This document shows, one piece after another, positions 9,750 to 21,531 of a stretch of DNA of 64,000 nucleotides (positions are counted from its first letter, which is position 1; each line of letters starts with the position of its first letter). The DNA lies in the NCBI GenBank assembly GCA_903813345.2, contig CAIIXF020000012.1, forward strand, positions 26,860,184 to 26,924,183, given 5' to 3'. This DNA is from Owenia fusiformis. Taxonomy: Eukaryota > Annelida > Polychaeta > Sabellida > Oweniidae. A program made the translations under genes and the position numbers. Below the pieces are notes generated by a model that worked only from the letters and a program-made list of their open reading frames with translations, did no database searches and was not told the DNA's origin.

Positions 9750-12643
9750 TTATTTCCCAATCAGTGTCGTAATAAGACTACCAAATTGCTGTAGATCTAT
9801 GCCAGATGTATCTTTGCTTTCTAATAGTAAAAAAGGCCAAGGCGTTCCAGGTTGGGGCTGTCGAATTGGGTCGATCCTTTTGATTCTGGAATCTTCTTCG
9901 TGAATATCGTCGATTAGAACAACATTTTCATCATCTGGAAAAGACAAGTCAGCGACAATATTCGACTATACAAACATATAACCCAAAATGAAAGTCCATT
10001 CATTAATTTTCATGACATTTGTTTCATATATTTTAAATTTAATGTGTTTGACCTATTTTGGTCATATTGTATACAAGCTAGGGTGGTTAATAAGCCACTT
10101 CACTTGTAGCTTAAACGAAGTATGATTGGGTACTGACATACTTTTATCATGATTCTTCATAATTTTATGTTCAGGTACACTAAAACGATTATAATGATGA
10201 GAGAAATTGTTTACTCCATTGCGAAAATGCAATTGTTGATAATAACTACAAGGTGTCAAGTAAATATGTTCCCCCTTAATTTCAAAAGTCTGAACATTTG
10301 TACAAGTTTACATATTTTGTCTTTTATGGTATTCAGTTATTAGAGAGAATAGCAAGTTTGATCCCCATATCTTACTTAAGACTTCTGTTTTTTATCAATT
10401 CTTTCATAGTCAATTGGGCAATCATCTGCCACATTTAAGATGACATGTCATGCAAATTGTTTCCAGAATATTTGTAAACAGTTTTTATGCAAATTGTAAA
10501 GCATCAAAGGGTCTTCTTAATACATCTCGGTAGGGTTGCATTGGAATAATGTGTTCCAGTCTAGATTCTCTTTCCAGTTATAGGACATCCACCTGATCTT
10601 ATAGGAACGCCCCCTATATATTATTATGAGCTTTATTATACTTGTATCCCACATTTGGGCAAAGTGTACAGCTTAAACAGAAAAAATGAAAAAGCTTAAC
10701 TAATTATCTATATAGTATATTAACTAATCAAAGGGTGCTTGAATATTGCAAGATTTTATTGGATGCATTTCGTGTTTTTTTCTCTCTCGATAAAAATATT
10801 AGATATATATTTTGCTAGTATATTTAATATTATTCCCTCTGAATTAAATAGAAACATTAATTCATGTTCCACGTTATTCATGTTTTCTAAATTTTGACAG
10901 TGTTTTTTTTATTTTATCAATGTAACTTGACCGAACATCTTTTAACTTATTGCATTCTAATAGGAAATGGCATTCTGAACCGGTTTTCTTGTTACACATT
11001 AAACATTTTCTTTCTTCAATAGGGATAATTGGTTTTGTGTAACGACCTGTTTCGATTTCTAATTTATGTGCGCTAATTCTTAGTTTTGTCAAGTTATTTC
11101 TGTCTATTTCATTTTTGATTAAATCCAAGTAGGGTTCCTTGTTCCATTTTGCTTTTATTACCTTATAAAACCTCAATTTACCATTATTTGATTTCATTTT
11201 AGTTTCCCAAAATTGTATGTATCTATTTTCCAGTAATTTCTTAATTTCTCTTGGTTTTAAGTTTAAATAGTTTGGTGAAGTACCATTGTAAATATATTTA
11301 AGTACATCATTGATGTGCGTGAGCCATGATTGTTTATTCATATCTGTCAGTTGTTTATTTACCTCAAGGGCTTCACGTAGAAGCGAGTCGTTTCCTTTAT
11401 TGTTAATATGATTAAGATATTTCATTTGTTGATAAAACAAAGAAATAAATAGTGGAAACCTACCTAAATCGCCTCGTGTAGCGTCATTACTGGCCTTTCT
11501 GTTAACACCGAGTATCGATTTCATAAATGATATATGAAGAGATTCAAATGTTATTCCATCATATCCCTTTTCTAATGCCCATTGTGGGTCTTTTTTAATT
11601 TTACTCGAGTTTAAGATACCCGTACCCCATATATCAGATCCATATATATGCTTGGGTCCATTGAGGTTGGGGCTATTTGAAGGGTATTTGTCATTGCCAA
11701 AAAGTCAACATTTGATGATTTTAAAAGCTGTTATGTCAAGTGATTCCATGCATATTTGCAATATTTATGCACAAACTGCCAAGACACCGTTCTTTAATTA
11801 AAGATACTACTTTTTGAAAAAAAAATTCCTTCCACTGCAATTTAATTTGGTACTCTGGGATTTTGATGTTAAAATACACGGCGCACACAGATTTGACTGT
11901 AATCCAGTCCTCTAAAATCCCCTTTCCATTAATTTTGGATAAACAATGCCATCCTTCCTATTCCATTTGTGATCCATTTTAAATGGTCAAGTTTGGCCTA
12001 GCATGTATAGCTTCCCATTGGATCCCTCAAGTAACATAACAAGTGACTATTGAACTCAGAATTTGGAAAGAGTGACTTTTTATTTGACCATAACTGTTAT
12101 CAAAAGTATCGAAATGTACCAATATCCATAAGTTTATATTGCAAACTTTCAATTTTTCTTTCAAGTTATACTTTTTATTCTGTTTAGTTCATTATTCAAA
12201 TTTGATAGGTGCTCTGACACATCAATGAGGGTTAATTTGGTAAACAACATGTGGGATATCATGTCTTCATGTTAAAGAGCTGAGAACATATTTATTTGAC
12301 ACCATTGAGTGTTCAATATCCCTCAAACTGTCCTATATGTAATACTAAGCTTCAAGAGAGAAAAATTAAAATGTATTTTAAAAAATATGCTACAATTGCC
12401 CATTTCTCAAAAAAGAAAGCAAGTTGATTCGCATTTAACAATAGTAAAATATTAATGAGAGTCCCTGATAAGAGGATTTTTGGCTCTAATCATCAAGACA
12501 TGGACAATGTATCCTAATGAGTTGTAATAAAGTTGCCTATTTTACCTTTCTTTAAAACGGTCCGTCATAAAACCTTGTATCGTAACTGTTGACACCAGTA
12601 ACATCACAGCCCAAAGGCAGCATATCATACGCGGTGTCTTCAT
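9750..12643 (-). pseudogene. Secreted peptide precursor gene, copy A (frameshifted at exon junction)
   Basis: Exon 2 (12643 down to 12546) starts with ATG and encodes MKTPRMICCLWAVMLLVSTV then TIQGFMTDRFKE, a clear signal peptide. It ends in donor GTAAAA. The last exon (9934 down to 9750) follows acceptor TTTTCCAG and encodes an acidic spacer with IDDIHEEDSRIKR (a dibasic Lys-Arg site), then IDPIRQPQPGTPWPFLLLES, ending LITTLIGK-stop. A C-terminal Gly-Lys is the usual signal for C-terminal amidation, so the architecture is that of a neuropeptide or hormone precursor with a predicted amidated peptide of about 39 residues. The flaw is phase: exon 2 leaves two bases, while the last exon needs one, so direct joining gives R then stop. 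Copy B joins correctly. Either copy A lost coding here or an unseen exon restores phase. The family is not identified; the IIGK-like ending recalls CRH-type precursors but the rest does not match clearly. Confidence 0.5.
10622..11642 (-). mobile_element. 5'-truncated non-LTR retrotransposon (LINE), 3' end of reverse transcriptase ORF
   Basis: On the minus strand an open frame runs from the truncation point at 11642 to a stop at 10874. It starts IYGSDIWGTG, the thumb-region motif of LINE reverse transcriptases, and ends with ERKCLMCNKKTGSECHFLL then EC, the C-x2-C...H-x4-C knuckle typical of these proteins' C-termini. About 250 bp of 3'UTR follow, with an ATAATA-type tail. Copy B lacks it: CCCCTATATATGCTTGGG is uninterrupted at about 22592. 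In copy A the element is flanked by TATATAT on both sides (10615-10621 and 11643-11649), a 7-bp target duplication. It therefore inserted into copy A after the duplication. It sits in an intron of the peptide gene, antisense to the plus strand. Confidence 0.85.
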
Positions 12644-13509
12644 TTTCTCTAACATAGAATAATAGGTGGGATTAATTAACCGATACAACTAGTTCAGATG
12701 TCCAATTTAATTTAAATGTGCAGTGTGCTCGTAATGTACAGTTATCATGATGACTATATCAAAATATATTGATTACATAAATGTTAACGGCCTGGCGTTA
12801 ACGCTGTCAGATCAATAGTATTGCCCAAATCAGTCAGTCTGGATCCCACATGACAAGTAATGTCATAGCTTGGGTCTTTAGTTGTTGTTTCCCTGTCATC
12901 TCCTCCAAAAAGAGTAACCTCTTAGAACGCTGAAGGGATCGGGTTAGGGGTTAGAAGAGGTGGGTCAGCGTTTAGATATAACTTTAATAAATTAAACATC
13001 ATTAAGGAACAGAGAAAATTCAAAGAAACGCTGTTATTGAATGCTCCAGACAAAAGAAAAATTAATGAAATCTTTTTAATTCCAAATAATCTCTCATAAA
13101 CCAACTTCTTGGTGTCTAAATGATCAAGTTCAACTTTTGATTAAATAGCCCCTTAATAAAATATCTTCATAGACCCCAGAAGAAGTGAGTAGTTCTCATG
13201 ATTTTGGGGTATATCTTGAACAATAAAGTTTTTTCCAGCTACAAAAATTAAATTATATATATGACAAAATGACATCCTGTTTGTGAAAGAAATGTATGGC
13301 ATGGACAAAGAGTTTGCATATTTTTCAAGGAGCCGACATCGGAACAAGATTACTATCGTATATTCTTAGACCCAACGAGCAAAGCGAAAGAATCTCAATA
13401 CAAACAAGGTCACAAATTCAAAGATAGATGTTTAAATAAAGAACATGGAAAAGTGGAAAAAGAGATGACTACGCATGAAAAATAAATCAAAAATAGTTTC
13501 ATAGACTCC

Positions 13510-13835
13510 ATGGTATAGACTGTATGTAAGAATTCCCCCGAAGGCAGGTTTACAACGCGTAAGGAGATATGACAATTATTATAAATAAACACTATTATAT
13601 TTAACTCTAACCCGACTCGCAATTTAATTACATTATTCGAACATAGATAAATCTAGGTAAGTAATCTGATAGCACTCCATGGAGAATTCCCCCGAAGGCA
13701 TGTTTACAACGCGTGTGTTCGTAATTCTAGGAGACATAACAATTATTACAAATAAACACTATTATATGTAACTCTAACCTGACTCGCAATTTAATTAGAT
13801 TATTCAAACATAGATTTTAGGTAAGTAATCTGAGG
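13510..13835. repeat. Local tandem duplication (about 170 bp, two units)
   Basis: AATTCCCCCGAAGGCA at about 13531 recurs at 13685, each followed by GTTTACAACGCGT, ACAATTATTA and AAATAAACACTATTATAT, up to TAGGTAAGTAATCTGA at about 13653 and 13815. Copy B holds only the right part once (24186-24250), so the tandem duplication or the matching loss happened after the segmental duplication. Confidence 0.7.
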
Positions 13836-14453
13836 GATAAGCGTTAATTGGTCGCGAACGCCAAATGTCCCAGATATTGGTCGAGGTAGTTGCATTTGTG
13901 GTCTTTCATATGACATAATTTAAATCATTTGAAAGACTATAAAATAATCCAAAATGTGACATTGGAGTTTAATGTATTCATTCCTCTTAAGTTTTTCCAG
14001 CGTCTGCTAATAACTAATTAATTCTCTTTCTTTATAAAACATAATGTTGTGGTTTAATTAAGAATAAAAATAACATTATAATAATGACTATTTACTCGAT
14101 TTTATAATATTAAGTAATATTCATATTTTATATCATATACTGTAGATTGGGTAAATTTTGCAAGATAATAGTAGTTAAATTGAAGGAATAGTGACAGTCT
14201 GTATTTTTTTCCAGTGTTTATGGAAGTTGTGGTGTCAGAGCAATATCAAAGCCCTAGTGTTCGCCAAATTATGTAGTCGCCAATATGCTAAAAATAGCAA
14301 AATTGCCAAATTAATTAACGCCAAATAAGTCCGATCTACAGTATCTACAGTATGCAGCTAAAGTTTACTACCTATATGTTTGCCTTACCTTTTGATGCCA
14401 GTAAAGCTAGAACGATATACCTACAGAAAATTAACTCATTGAATACACTCACC

Positions 14454-14590
14454 TCGTTTCTTTTAGCAATAGAGTCAAATCTGAGTTGACACTTGGACTC
14501 TTCGTTTGCATCAGTTAAAACTGAGGATTTCAGCGGTTTATTAGCTTTTATAACGTTATACAAATTAATTTGTCTTCTTGTCAGCGTCAT
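14454..14590 (-). promoter_or_regulatory. Putative first (5'UTR) exon of copy A, with an upstream ORF
   Basis: On the minus strand an ATG at 14590 opens a frame (MTLTRRQINLYNVIK...) that ends at a good donor, GAG|GTGAGT, at 14454. Copy B conserves the donor and nearby bases (about 24446) but has lost this frame to early stops, so the frame itself is probably not selected. If spliced to the exon at 12648, the frame runs ...NERK-stop and its TGA overlaps the ATG of the signal peptide exon (ATGA). I therefore read it as a 5' leader exon with an upstream ORF, not as the protein start. No promoter motif was found. Confidence 0.35.
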
Positions 14591-15839
14591 CTATTATGTA
14601 GTCGTCTCGCTACGCGTAGCACTACCAGGTTCGATGTAACTCTTCACTAATCATCTGAAATTAATTTCAAAATCAAGTGGTGAGAGCGTTTCTAAAAATA
14701 GATCAACAATCGCCGGAGCGTGTCGAGAACAACAAGCGATTTTTTATTTTAGAACGAGTGTTTGCTTTGTTCTGAAATTTCACCAAATGAGAAGTATATA
14801 CTATTAATGGTCTCTTGGTTTGATCAAATCTTAATGATTCCAGCATTTATAATATTCTTAATTCGCAAGTTTAGCAGAATTCGTCAGCTTTAGATTGTTT
14901 GATCAACACCGCGGAGATTTGATCAAGCAAAAAAACAGTTTACCACCTGAAGTTGAATATATAAGAGGATTGCTTAAGATGTTCGTCATCGAATGGGATG
15001 TAATATGTTACTATAACATAGGAGATGGAAGAGAAACAATACTAGAGACCATATTCCTTCGCCGCCATTTTATTTACATGTATCTCCGCAGCGTTTACAG
15101 GTACGTCAATGACACGTTCCGGAGTGTAAGTAGCTGCGTTCGGTCGGTTTACCGTGCACTGAGAAGTCTATATGTGAATTGAAAGACCAGGACAATTTTA
15201 TTGTCCAGACAAATTCGCGATCAAATAAAATAACAACTTCCCCATATTAGAAATAACCATCATGAAGATATTTTTGCATTATGTTATATGTGACTTATGT
15301 GGCATCCCGTATTCTGACGACATCACATATTTGCATGGTAACATATTGTCTTAAAACATTAATATATGCCTGCACTGTCTCACCAACATTCTGTTACATG
15401 AAGTAATGAATTAAGCCAACAGTGCAAGCTTGGTGTAAATATAATAAATATAATATAACATATTATGTAACCTTTAAAGGTTTTTGTTTTGTTTTAAAGT
15501 GAAATGAATCCTCATAGTGAGGATGTCAAATGGCCAACATATGAGTGCTGGCAAAATTGGAATCATCCAATAGTTAACTAAAAAGGGAGTTCCTCCCAAA
15601 AATAGGATGCTTGAACGGATTAAAACTCAGTACCCTTCTTGTAATCATTTGATTGCTGGTAATGGGAGTTCCTCCCAAAGAGAACACATGTGCATGTTCC
15701 AATTTGAGTGGGAAGGAAAATTTTATTATCTCAGGTAGTCCAAATCCCGGTGAACAAGGCTGAACTCAAAAATCAGCACATTTTGGACGACCCTTTTGTA
15801 TATACCAGCCTTATTACACTGCTTGGAATATCTGAAATT

Positions 15840-17300
15840 ACTGAGGGTTCCAAAACTTTCTTAACTGTGTGACCTTGATGTAACATTTTTCCTGTATCAT
15901 CTCTTTTTTATGAATAATGAAAAAAGCTTGTTTGTAGCCAAGCTTGGCACAAATGTACAAACCCATTATGTTCATCAACTAATCCTGTTTGGAGTTAGTC
16001 GCTATAGAGCTGCTTCAGCTCTGATCATTTTGTGGCAATAGAATCTCAAAAACTTGTTTTTTCCAACTAAAGCTCAAAGATATAAGGGATATGAGTACAC
16101 TATTGAACGCATTTATTTTACACATAAACATTACAATGGGGAAAAATAAGCCACAAAAAATAAAACTCTCTTGCAGTAAAATTCCCAGAGCCAAATCCAG
16201 TGTCAACTTGTTTCAGACTGATAGTCAAGCCTTTTGAATCATGGAATTACATCTGTTCCAGATCAAGTGCTATGGTGAGCTAATTTAGTTTTAAGGGGAA
16301 TCGTAATATCGTCATATACCTTCTAAAACTAAAATATTAAAATGGGAGAAATTAGCAGAGTGAGTGCAGGAAATTAATGATAACTTTTTTTAAAACTTGA
16401 CCTTTATCCATGCGTTAATTAAAACAAACTTGACTAAATTTTACTCAATCTTCATTCGAAAAGTATAACAAAATTATAAAGCACGTATAATCCAAACTTG
16501 GATCTAATGGTGCTTCAATGATATTCGCTGTAATCTCTTGTATGAGCTCCTTATCTCGATTAGAGAACTTGGTTTTTCCCGGGTCTATGTACAACTAGGC
16601 AACTAGGCAGGAAACCCTCCCCCAGTATAGCCATCGTAAAGTACACACACAATAAGCCTTACATCATACATTGCAGCCTTGGCACCGCCAAAGCAAGGTA
16701 CTGTTGGCTGGAATTTATATTGAAATATGGTCACATAATTGGCAAACATAGATAAAAACGTCGAAGTACCTGCCCTATAACTATGAATTGGCAACAAGAA
16801 GGTAATATTCTGATACCACCAATAAAAGTCTAACTACTTACAGCCTTAATAAATAAAGGCACTGCCGGAATCTGAACTAGGTAAATACTCTGCAAGCATA
16901 AGTTTGGTTATCTTTTCTTGAAGTGTGGCCACCGCAAAGAATTGATTTGAGTAGCTGAGATGACATCAAGTGGGACAATGTTAAGATGTATGCTATAAAA
17001 AACAAGTATTTTTGGCAGACATTTTAATTTAGGTGTACAAAATCCAATTACCATATGCATGCCAATGACATATTTCAATAATCAGTCTAATATAAAAAAA
17101 ATATGTCAAATACTCCAAATGTCAATTGCACAGATGCAAAAGGATATGTAACTATTCAAAATCTAAAGTAATCTGAACCAGAAATTTAATTTTACAACAA
17201 CAAATGTCATAGAAACCAACTAGTGTTTAAACACAAGTTTGAAATTTGGAAATTAATAGTAAAATTAATAACCTATAACTTCTGTATATCTATTATTACC
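15840..17300. other. Non-coding stretch, no gene seen
   Basis: No frame of convincing protein character, no repeat pair within the window and no RNA gene. This is ordinary AT-rich intergenic sequence. Confidence 0.4.
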
Positions 17301-17304
17301 ACTG

Positions 17305-18045
17305 TATATTATGTAAAAGGAGGAGGGAAGTTAGCGCAACAGATTTTGGACAGTCATATGTTTGATTTTGGCCATTTGCTGGGGATTTAAACAGTTTCAT
17401 AAGTTAGGCAAATTCATTACCTCCAGGAAAATCACTTCTAAAGATGATAAAATAATTTCGACTTTGAGACAGGGTAGATGCAAACAACCCATCCACATGT
17501 TTTTTCTGAAATGTTTTCCTGATTTTCAACCCCTTCCATCCTTGCATTTTTAATTTTTCTTGCATCAATACGTTGCGTTTTGACACACAGTTAATCCCTT
17601 AAAAGGAATAAATGATTCCTTTTAGATAAAGTGGAAAACAATATTTCCCATGTTATTTTCCCATAGGAAAAATCATTGCTTTCAGCTAAGTTTGGTCACC
17701 CATAATGGGTATCTTTAAAACCACTTAAGGAATCATTTATTCCTTTAAAGTGGTTAACTATGTGTCAAAATGCATCATATTGATGCAAGAAAAATTAAAA
17801 AAGCAGGGATGGAAGGGGTCGAAAATTAGGAAAACATTTCAGAAAAAACATGTGGGTGGGTTGTTTGCATCTACCCTGTCTCAAAGTCGAAATTATTTTA
17901 TCATCTCTAGAAGTGATTTTCCTGGAGGTAATGCGTTGGCCTTACATATGCAATTGTTTAAATCCCCAGAAAATGGCCAAAATCAAACATATGACTGTCC
18001 AAAATCTGTTGCGCTAATTTCCCTCCTCCTTTGTATAAATGGTAT
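17305..18045. mobile_element. Foldback element with ~310-bp inverted arms
   Basis: 17308-17620 is repeated in inverse orientation at 17735-18045, with about 110 bp between. Both arms contain AAAGGAGGAGGGA, TTAGCGCAACAGATTTTGGA, CAGTCATATGTTTGATTTTG, CCAGGAAAATCACTTCT and ACATGTTTTTTCTGAAATG. The inner ends carry another palindrome, AAGGAATAAATGATTCC(TT). Because the arms match, each contains the same open frame in opposite directions (MQEKLK-QGWKG-KIRKTFQKKH...). The frame's similarity follows from the palindrome and is no evidence of a gene. Confidence 0.8.
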
Positions 18046-18184
18046 AAATTAAGTGAATAAAGTTTATTAATAAGAAAATACTCAAATTAATGTAATGTAT
18101 AACTAACTGACATCGAAGAGTGCTGAACAACATACTTACTATTATACTTGCTAGAAACTGTTGTACGATATTCCCTAACTGTTC

Positions 18185-18970
18185 AATAGACCAAATAGGC
18201 ACAATAGACCCACCCCAACCCATCCTCTGATAGGAATATTCGCTTAAGACGCGGAAGCCATTGGTTGATGGCATAATTGATGGATGTATGCGGAAGTACC
18301 ATTCAATTGCTAGTTATTCTTTCTTTTAGTTCCTCTACATCCCTAATAGGCTGGGTATCTTTAAATACCAACTGATCTAGATGCACACAGGTATGGTAAT
18401 CAACATTATTGGCATCTGGACTGCCAGTAAGCCATTTGTCCGAGCTAGAGATGGTGTCATTTCGAATCTCCAAAAACTCCAGGGTAGCATTGGACCTGTG
18501 TGATGAAGCACTTTCCTATCAGAATGTCACATATCACATGTTTTTTTATATCATTGAGGAGTCCTTTTTAACACCTCATGTCATTAACATTCAGAGTATA
18601 TTTTTGCTCCTGGTTCAACAAAAACAGGGCCTGTACGGTCTTTCCTTTTTGGGGAACACCGAGTGGACACCACTACCCTTTCAGAAAAATGTCATCTCAA
18701 TTTGAGTAGCCTTTTATCGCAAATGTCCATATTCTTGCTTATTGCAATATAGAGTCTATCCTGTTGATTACATGTATAGGACTTGAGGCATTTAAAACAG
18801 TTGGTCTATGAAGATCAATAGCCTATCAGGGATATAGACAAACTGAAAGAATGAACAATTAGGAGTTTGATGGTACTTCCGCAGAGATCCATCAATTATA
18901 CCAATGATTTTAAATAGCGAATAATCCGATCAGAAGGTGAGTCCAGGGGTGGGTCTATTGAGCCACATTT
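18185..18970. mobile_element. TIR element with ~120-bp imperfect inverted ends, copy 1
   Basis: The left end (18192-18328: ATAGACCCACCCC, ATTCGCT, TAATTGATGGAT, TGCGGAAGTACCAT) is the inverse of the right end (18850-18970: ATGGTACTTCCGCA, ATCCATCAATTATACCA, AGCGAATAATC, GGGGTGGGTCTATTGAG). The body holds GCCAGTAAGCCATTTGTCCG and a 98-codon frame with no recognisable family. A second copy of the body plus the right end lies at 19770-20410. This is a non-autonomous DNA-transposon-type element. Confidence 0.65.
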
Positions 18971-19769
18971 GGCCAGACTGAAGAAGAAATGAATTTGTTT
19001 TATAAGAATACACATGTTTATTGAGCATGCATGGTTCAAAAACTCAATGGAAATAATATATAATATCCAATTATTTCACATATCTATCCCCCCTTAGAAA
19101 TCACATCCATACGAACCTGAGCTTGGTTTGTTCCATTTTTGCGAAGCGTTATTCTCAAAGGTCGTCTGCCAGTTTCATTTGATTCGTGGTGCAACATTTT
19201 TCTCTCTTTTTAACTCAAGAAACGTACTAAGGACTATGAGGTTCTTGGTACTGATCGATTAACAGGCAAATATGCCTATAAATCGTATTTTACTTATAAA
19301 CTTGTAAACTTATTTTTCAATTTTCAGTGCCATTTACAAATCTCGTGTCACGTGACCCGTGACTCGAGACTTGCAAGGCCTTGCAATTTATATTCGTAAA
19401 TTCATTTTATATGTTCGTAAAGTTTCATTTTATTTTTCGCTTGTGCATTAAATATTTGTTTGTAATTTGCATTAATTCATTGTTAATGTGCAATGTTGTT
19501 GTTCATAATGATTTATTTCTTCTATAAATAAGAAACATTTTAATTGAATTTAAGAATTATTAGCAATATTTAGCGGATCCAGAAATTGTTATTATAAAAT
19601 ATTTTATTCCTTACAAATAGTAAAGGAGCATGGTTTTAGGATAGATTTATCCATTTGACACGATGTATATGTATTTGTAACGAGGTTATTTTATTTTTAA
19701 ACTTCACAAATATATTCGTATAATGAACCATATGAATAACGAATAATGAGGCAATTATGACTCTATAGC

Positions 19770-20410
19770 CAGTAAGCCATTTGTCCGAGCTAGAGATGGT
19801 GTCATTTCGAATCTCCAAAAACTCCAGGGTAGCATTGGACCTGTGTGATGAAGCACTTTCCTATCAGAATGTCACATATCTCATGTTTTTTATATCATTG
19901 AGGAGTCCTTTTTTAACACCTCATGTCATTAACATTCAGAGTATATTTTTGCTCCTGGTTCAACAAAAACAGGGCCTGTACGGTCTTTCCTTTTTGGGGA
20001 ACAACGAGTGGACACCACTACCCTTTCAGAAAAATGTCATCTCAATTTGAGTAGCCTTTTATCGCAAATGTCCCTATTCTTGCTTATTGCAATATAGAGT
20101 CTATCCTGTTGATTACATGTATAGGACTTGGGGCATTTAGAACAGTTGGTCTATGAAGATCACTAGCCTATCAGGGATGTAGACATACTGAAAGAATGAA
20201 CAATTAGGAGTTTGATGGTACTTCCGCAGAGATCCATCAATTATACCAATGATTTTTGTGTCTTTAGCGAATAGTCCAGGGGTGGGTCGATCTATTGAGC
20301 CACATTTGGCCAGACTGAAGAAGAAATGAATTTGTTTTATAAGAATACACATGTTAATTGAGCATGCATGGTTCAAAAACTGAATGGAAATAATATATAA
20401 TATCCAATTA
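19770..20410. mobile_element. Same TIR element, copy 2 (left end missing)
   Basis: From GCCAGTAAGCCATTTGTCCG to ATAATATATAATATCCAATT this is a close direct repeat of 18420-19073, with few differences (one T fewer in the run after CATGTTTTT, extra TGTGTCTTT near 20256). The left inverted end seen at 18192 is absent. The two copies share an 89-codon frame (VSFRISKNSRVALDLCDEAL...), but it has no known domain. Shared ancestry of a recent repeat explains its survival. Confidence 0.65.
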
Positions 20411-20413
20411 TGA

Positions 20414-20904
20414 AAGACTCATGACAATGTTGCAATTTTTAACTGAACAGTAAAATTTGGTAGAAGGCTATTGTTCGCAAAATCGATGAAAATTGAAAAG
20501 GTGTTTTTTGACCCCCATGTCACATAAATGGTTATATCTCAAGCCAGGGTTGTTAGAAATTGTTTTATCATATATCATTTTGTTGCAAATTAAATTATCT
20601 TTAATATGATATATCATTGTTGGTGTACATGCTAAAAAATGAATTTTTATCATGAATATAGGCTAGGGGGGTGGTTTTTTGGCCCACCCTGTATTTAGAT
20701 GAGATAATCTAAAAATAACAATTCTATTACTTTCTATCATTATGTTCGACTATTATTTTAGAATTACAGGTGTCATCGTTTTCTGCTAGTGTCAGCCTTT
20801 TTCAACTAGTGTCATTAGTTTTCTTAGTGTCATCCTTTTTTGGTGTCAGCCTTTTCTTCCAACCGACATTATTAACCGATGTTCATAAACAAACTTTATA
20901 AATG
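20414..20904. other. Non-coding stretch between repeats
   Basis: No gene is visible. It holds an AT-rich part with ATGATATATCATT near 20608 and an isolated GGCCCACCCTGTAT at 20681-20694, which looks like a solo end of a CAGGGTG-type transposon. TAGTGTCA(T/G) is repeated several times between 20785 and 20845. Confidence 0.35.
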
Positions 20905-21017
20905 TACATTACTGCAAGCCTATATCGTATGTATTATGTAATTCAGAGCAAAAGTGTAACGAGATGCGACCTCCAGCCAAAGCTATGTTTGTTAATAATC
21001 AACGGAAGTCTTGTTAA

Positions 21018-21531
21018 AAGCCCAATACACACCAATGGGGCAAGTTGGGACCTCCATGGACTTAACATTGCGTGGGACCTCGTGGAGCCTTTTGGGATTT
21101 TGCCCTATGAAGTCCGTGGGACTCAATGGGACTCCGTCGAATTTTGCCCCATCAAGTCCCACGAGGTCCCATGTGGTCCAATGAAGTCCCACGTGGGACT
21201 CGGTGGGACTCGATGGGGCAAAATCCCACGGAGTCCAATATTGCCCCATCGAGAATGAACATGTTCATTCTTTTCATTGGGCAACGTGGGATTTCGATCA
21301 TATGACGTATCGGCGTGACTTGCTTCATGGGACTCTGTGGGATCTGATGGAACTTCATAGGGCTCAATGGGGCAAGTTGGGATTCGATGGGGCACGATGG
21401 GACTCGATGGGGCAAAGTCATCAAGGTTACATAAGACTTCGTGGGATTAGATCGGGCAAGTTGGGATTCGATGGGGCAAGATGGGACTCGACGGGGCAAG
21501 TGGGATTTAGCCCCATCGGTGTATACCCGCT
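21018..21531. mobile_element. TTAA-flanked MITE (piggyBac-like target) built of internal GGGACT/GGGGCAA repeats
   Basis: The uninterrupted site in copy A reads CTTGTTAATTAAAAGCG (about 9567). Copy B reads CTTG-TTAA-[514 bp]-TTAA-TTAAAAGCG, so the insert is flanked by a TTAA duplication (21014-21017 and 21532-21535), the hallmark of piggyBac-type transposition. The ends are imperfect inverted repeats: AAGCCCAATACACACCAATG against AGCGGGTATACACCGATGGG on the other strand. The interior is made of short alternating words such as GATGGGGCAAG, TGGGACTCGATGG and AAGTCCCACGAGG in both orientations, so it can fold extensively. Frames crossing it on both strands are low-complexity and not genes. Confidence 0.85.

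Larger units (their letters stand above)
9465..15835. repeat. Segmental duplication, copy A
   Basis: From about 9465 the sequence runs collinear and in the same orientation with 20905-26130. It is easily aligned by eye but has many substitutions and indels. Shared landmarks are GAGCTCA-TGATTCTGACAAA (9638 / 21610), the peptide gene exons, GGGTTAGGGGTTAGAAGAGG (12943 / 23800) and AAAAAGGGAGTTCC (15581 / 25470). Copy A alone carries a LINE (10622-11642), about 430 bp near 14011-14440, and a local tandem duplication at 13510-13830. One unit of the 84-bp repeat survives at its right end, split by other sequence (15660-15700, 15780-15835). Confidence 0.85.

Noticed and set aside
14895-15182. 95-codon frame in copy A
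   Set aside because: Copy B carries several frameshifting indels in the same stretch and the sequence has no domain; likely chance.
17404-18052. Pair of basic 60- and 100-codon proteins (QEKLK-QGWKG-...)
   Set aside because: The similarity follows from the inverted arms of one foldback element; no start, domain or splice context supports a gene.
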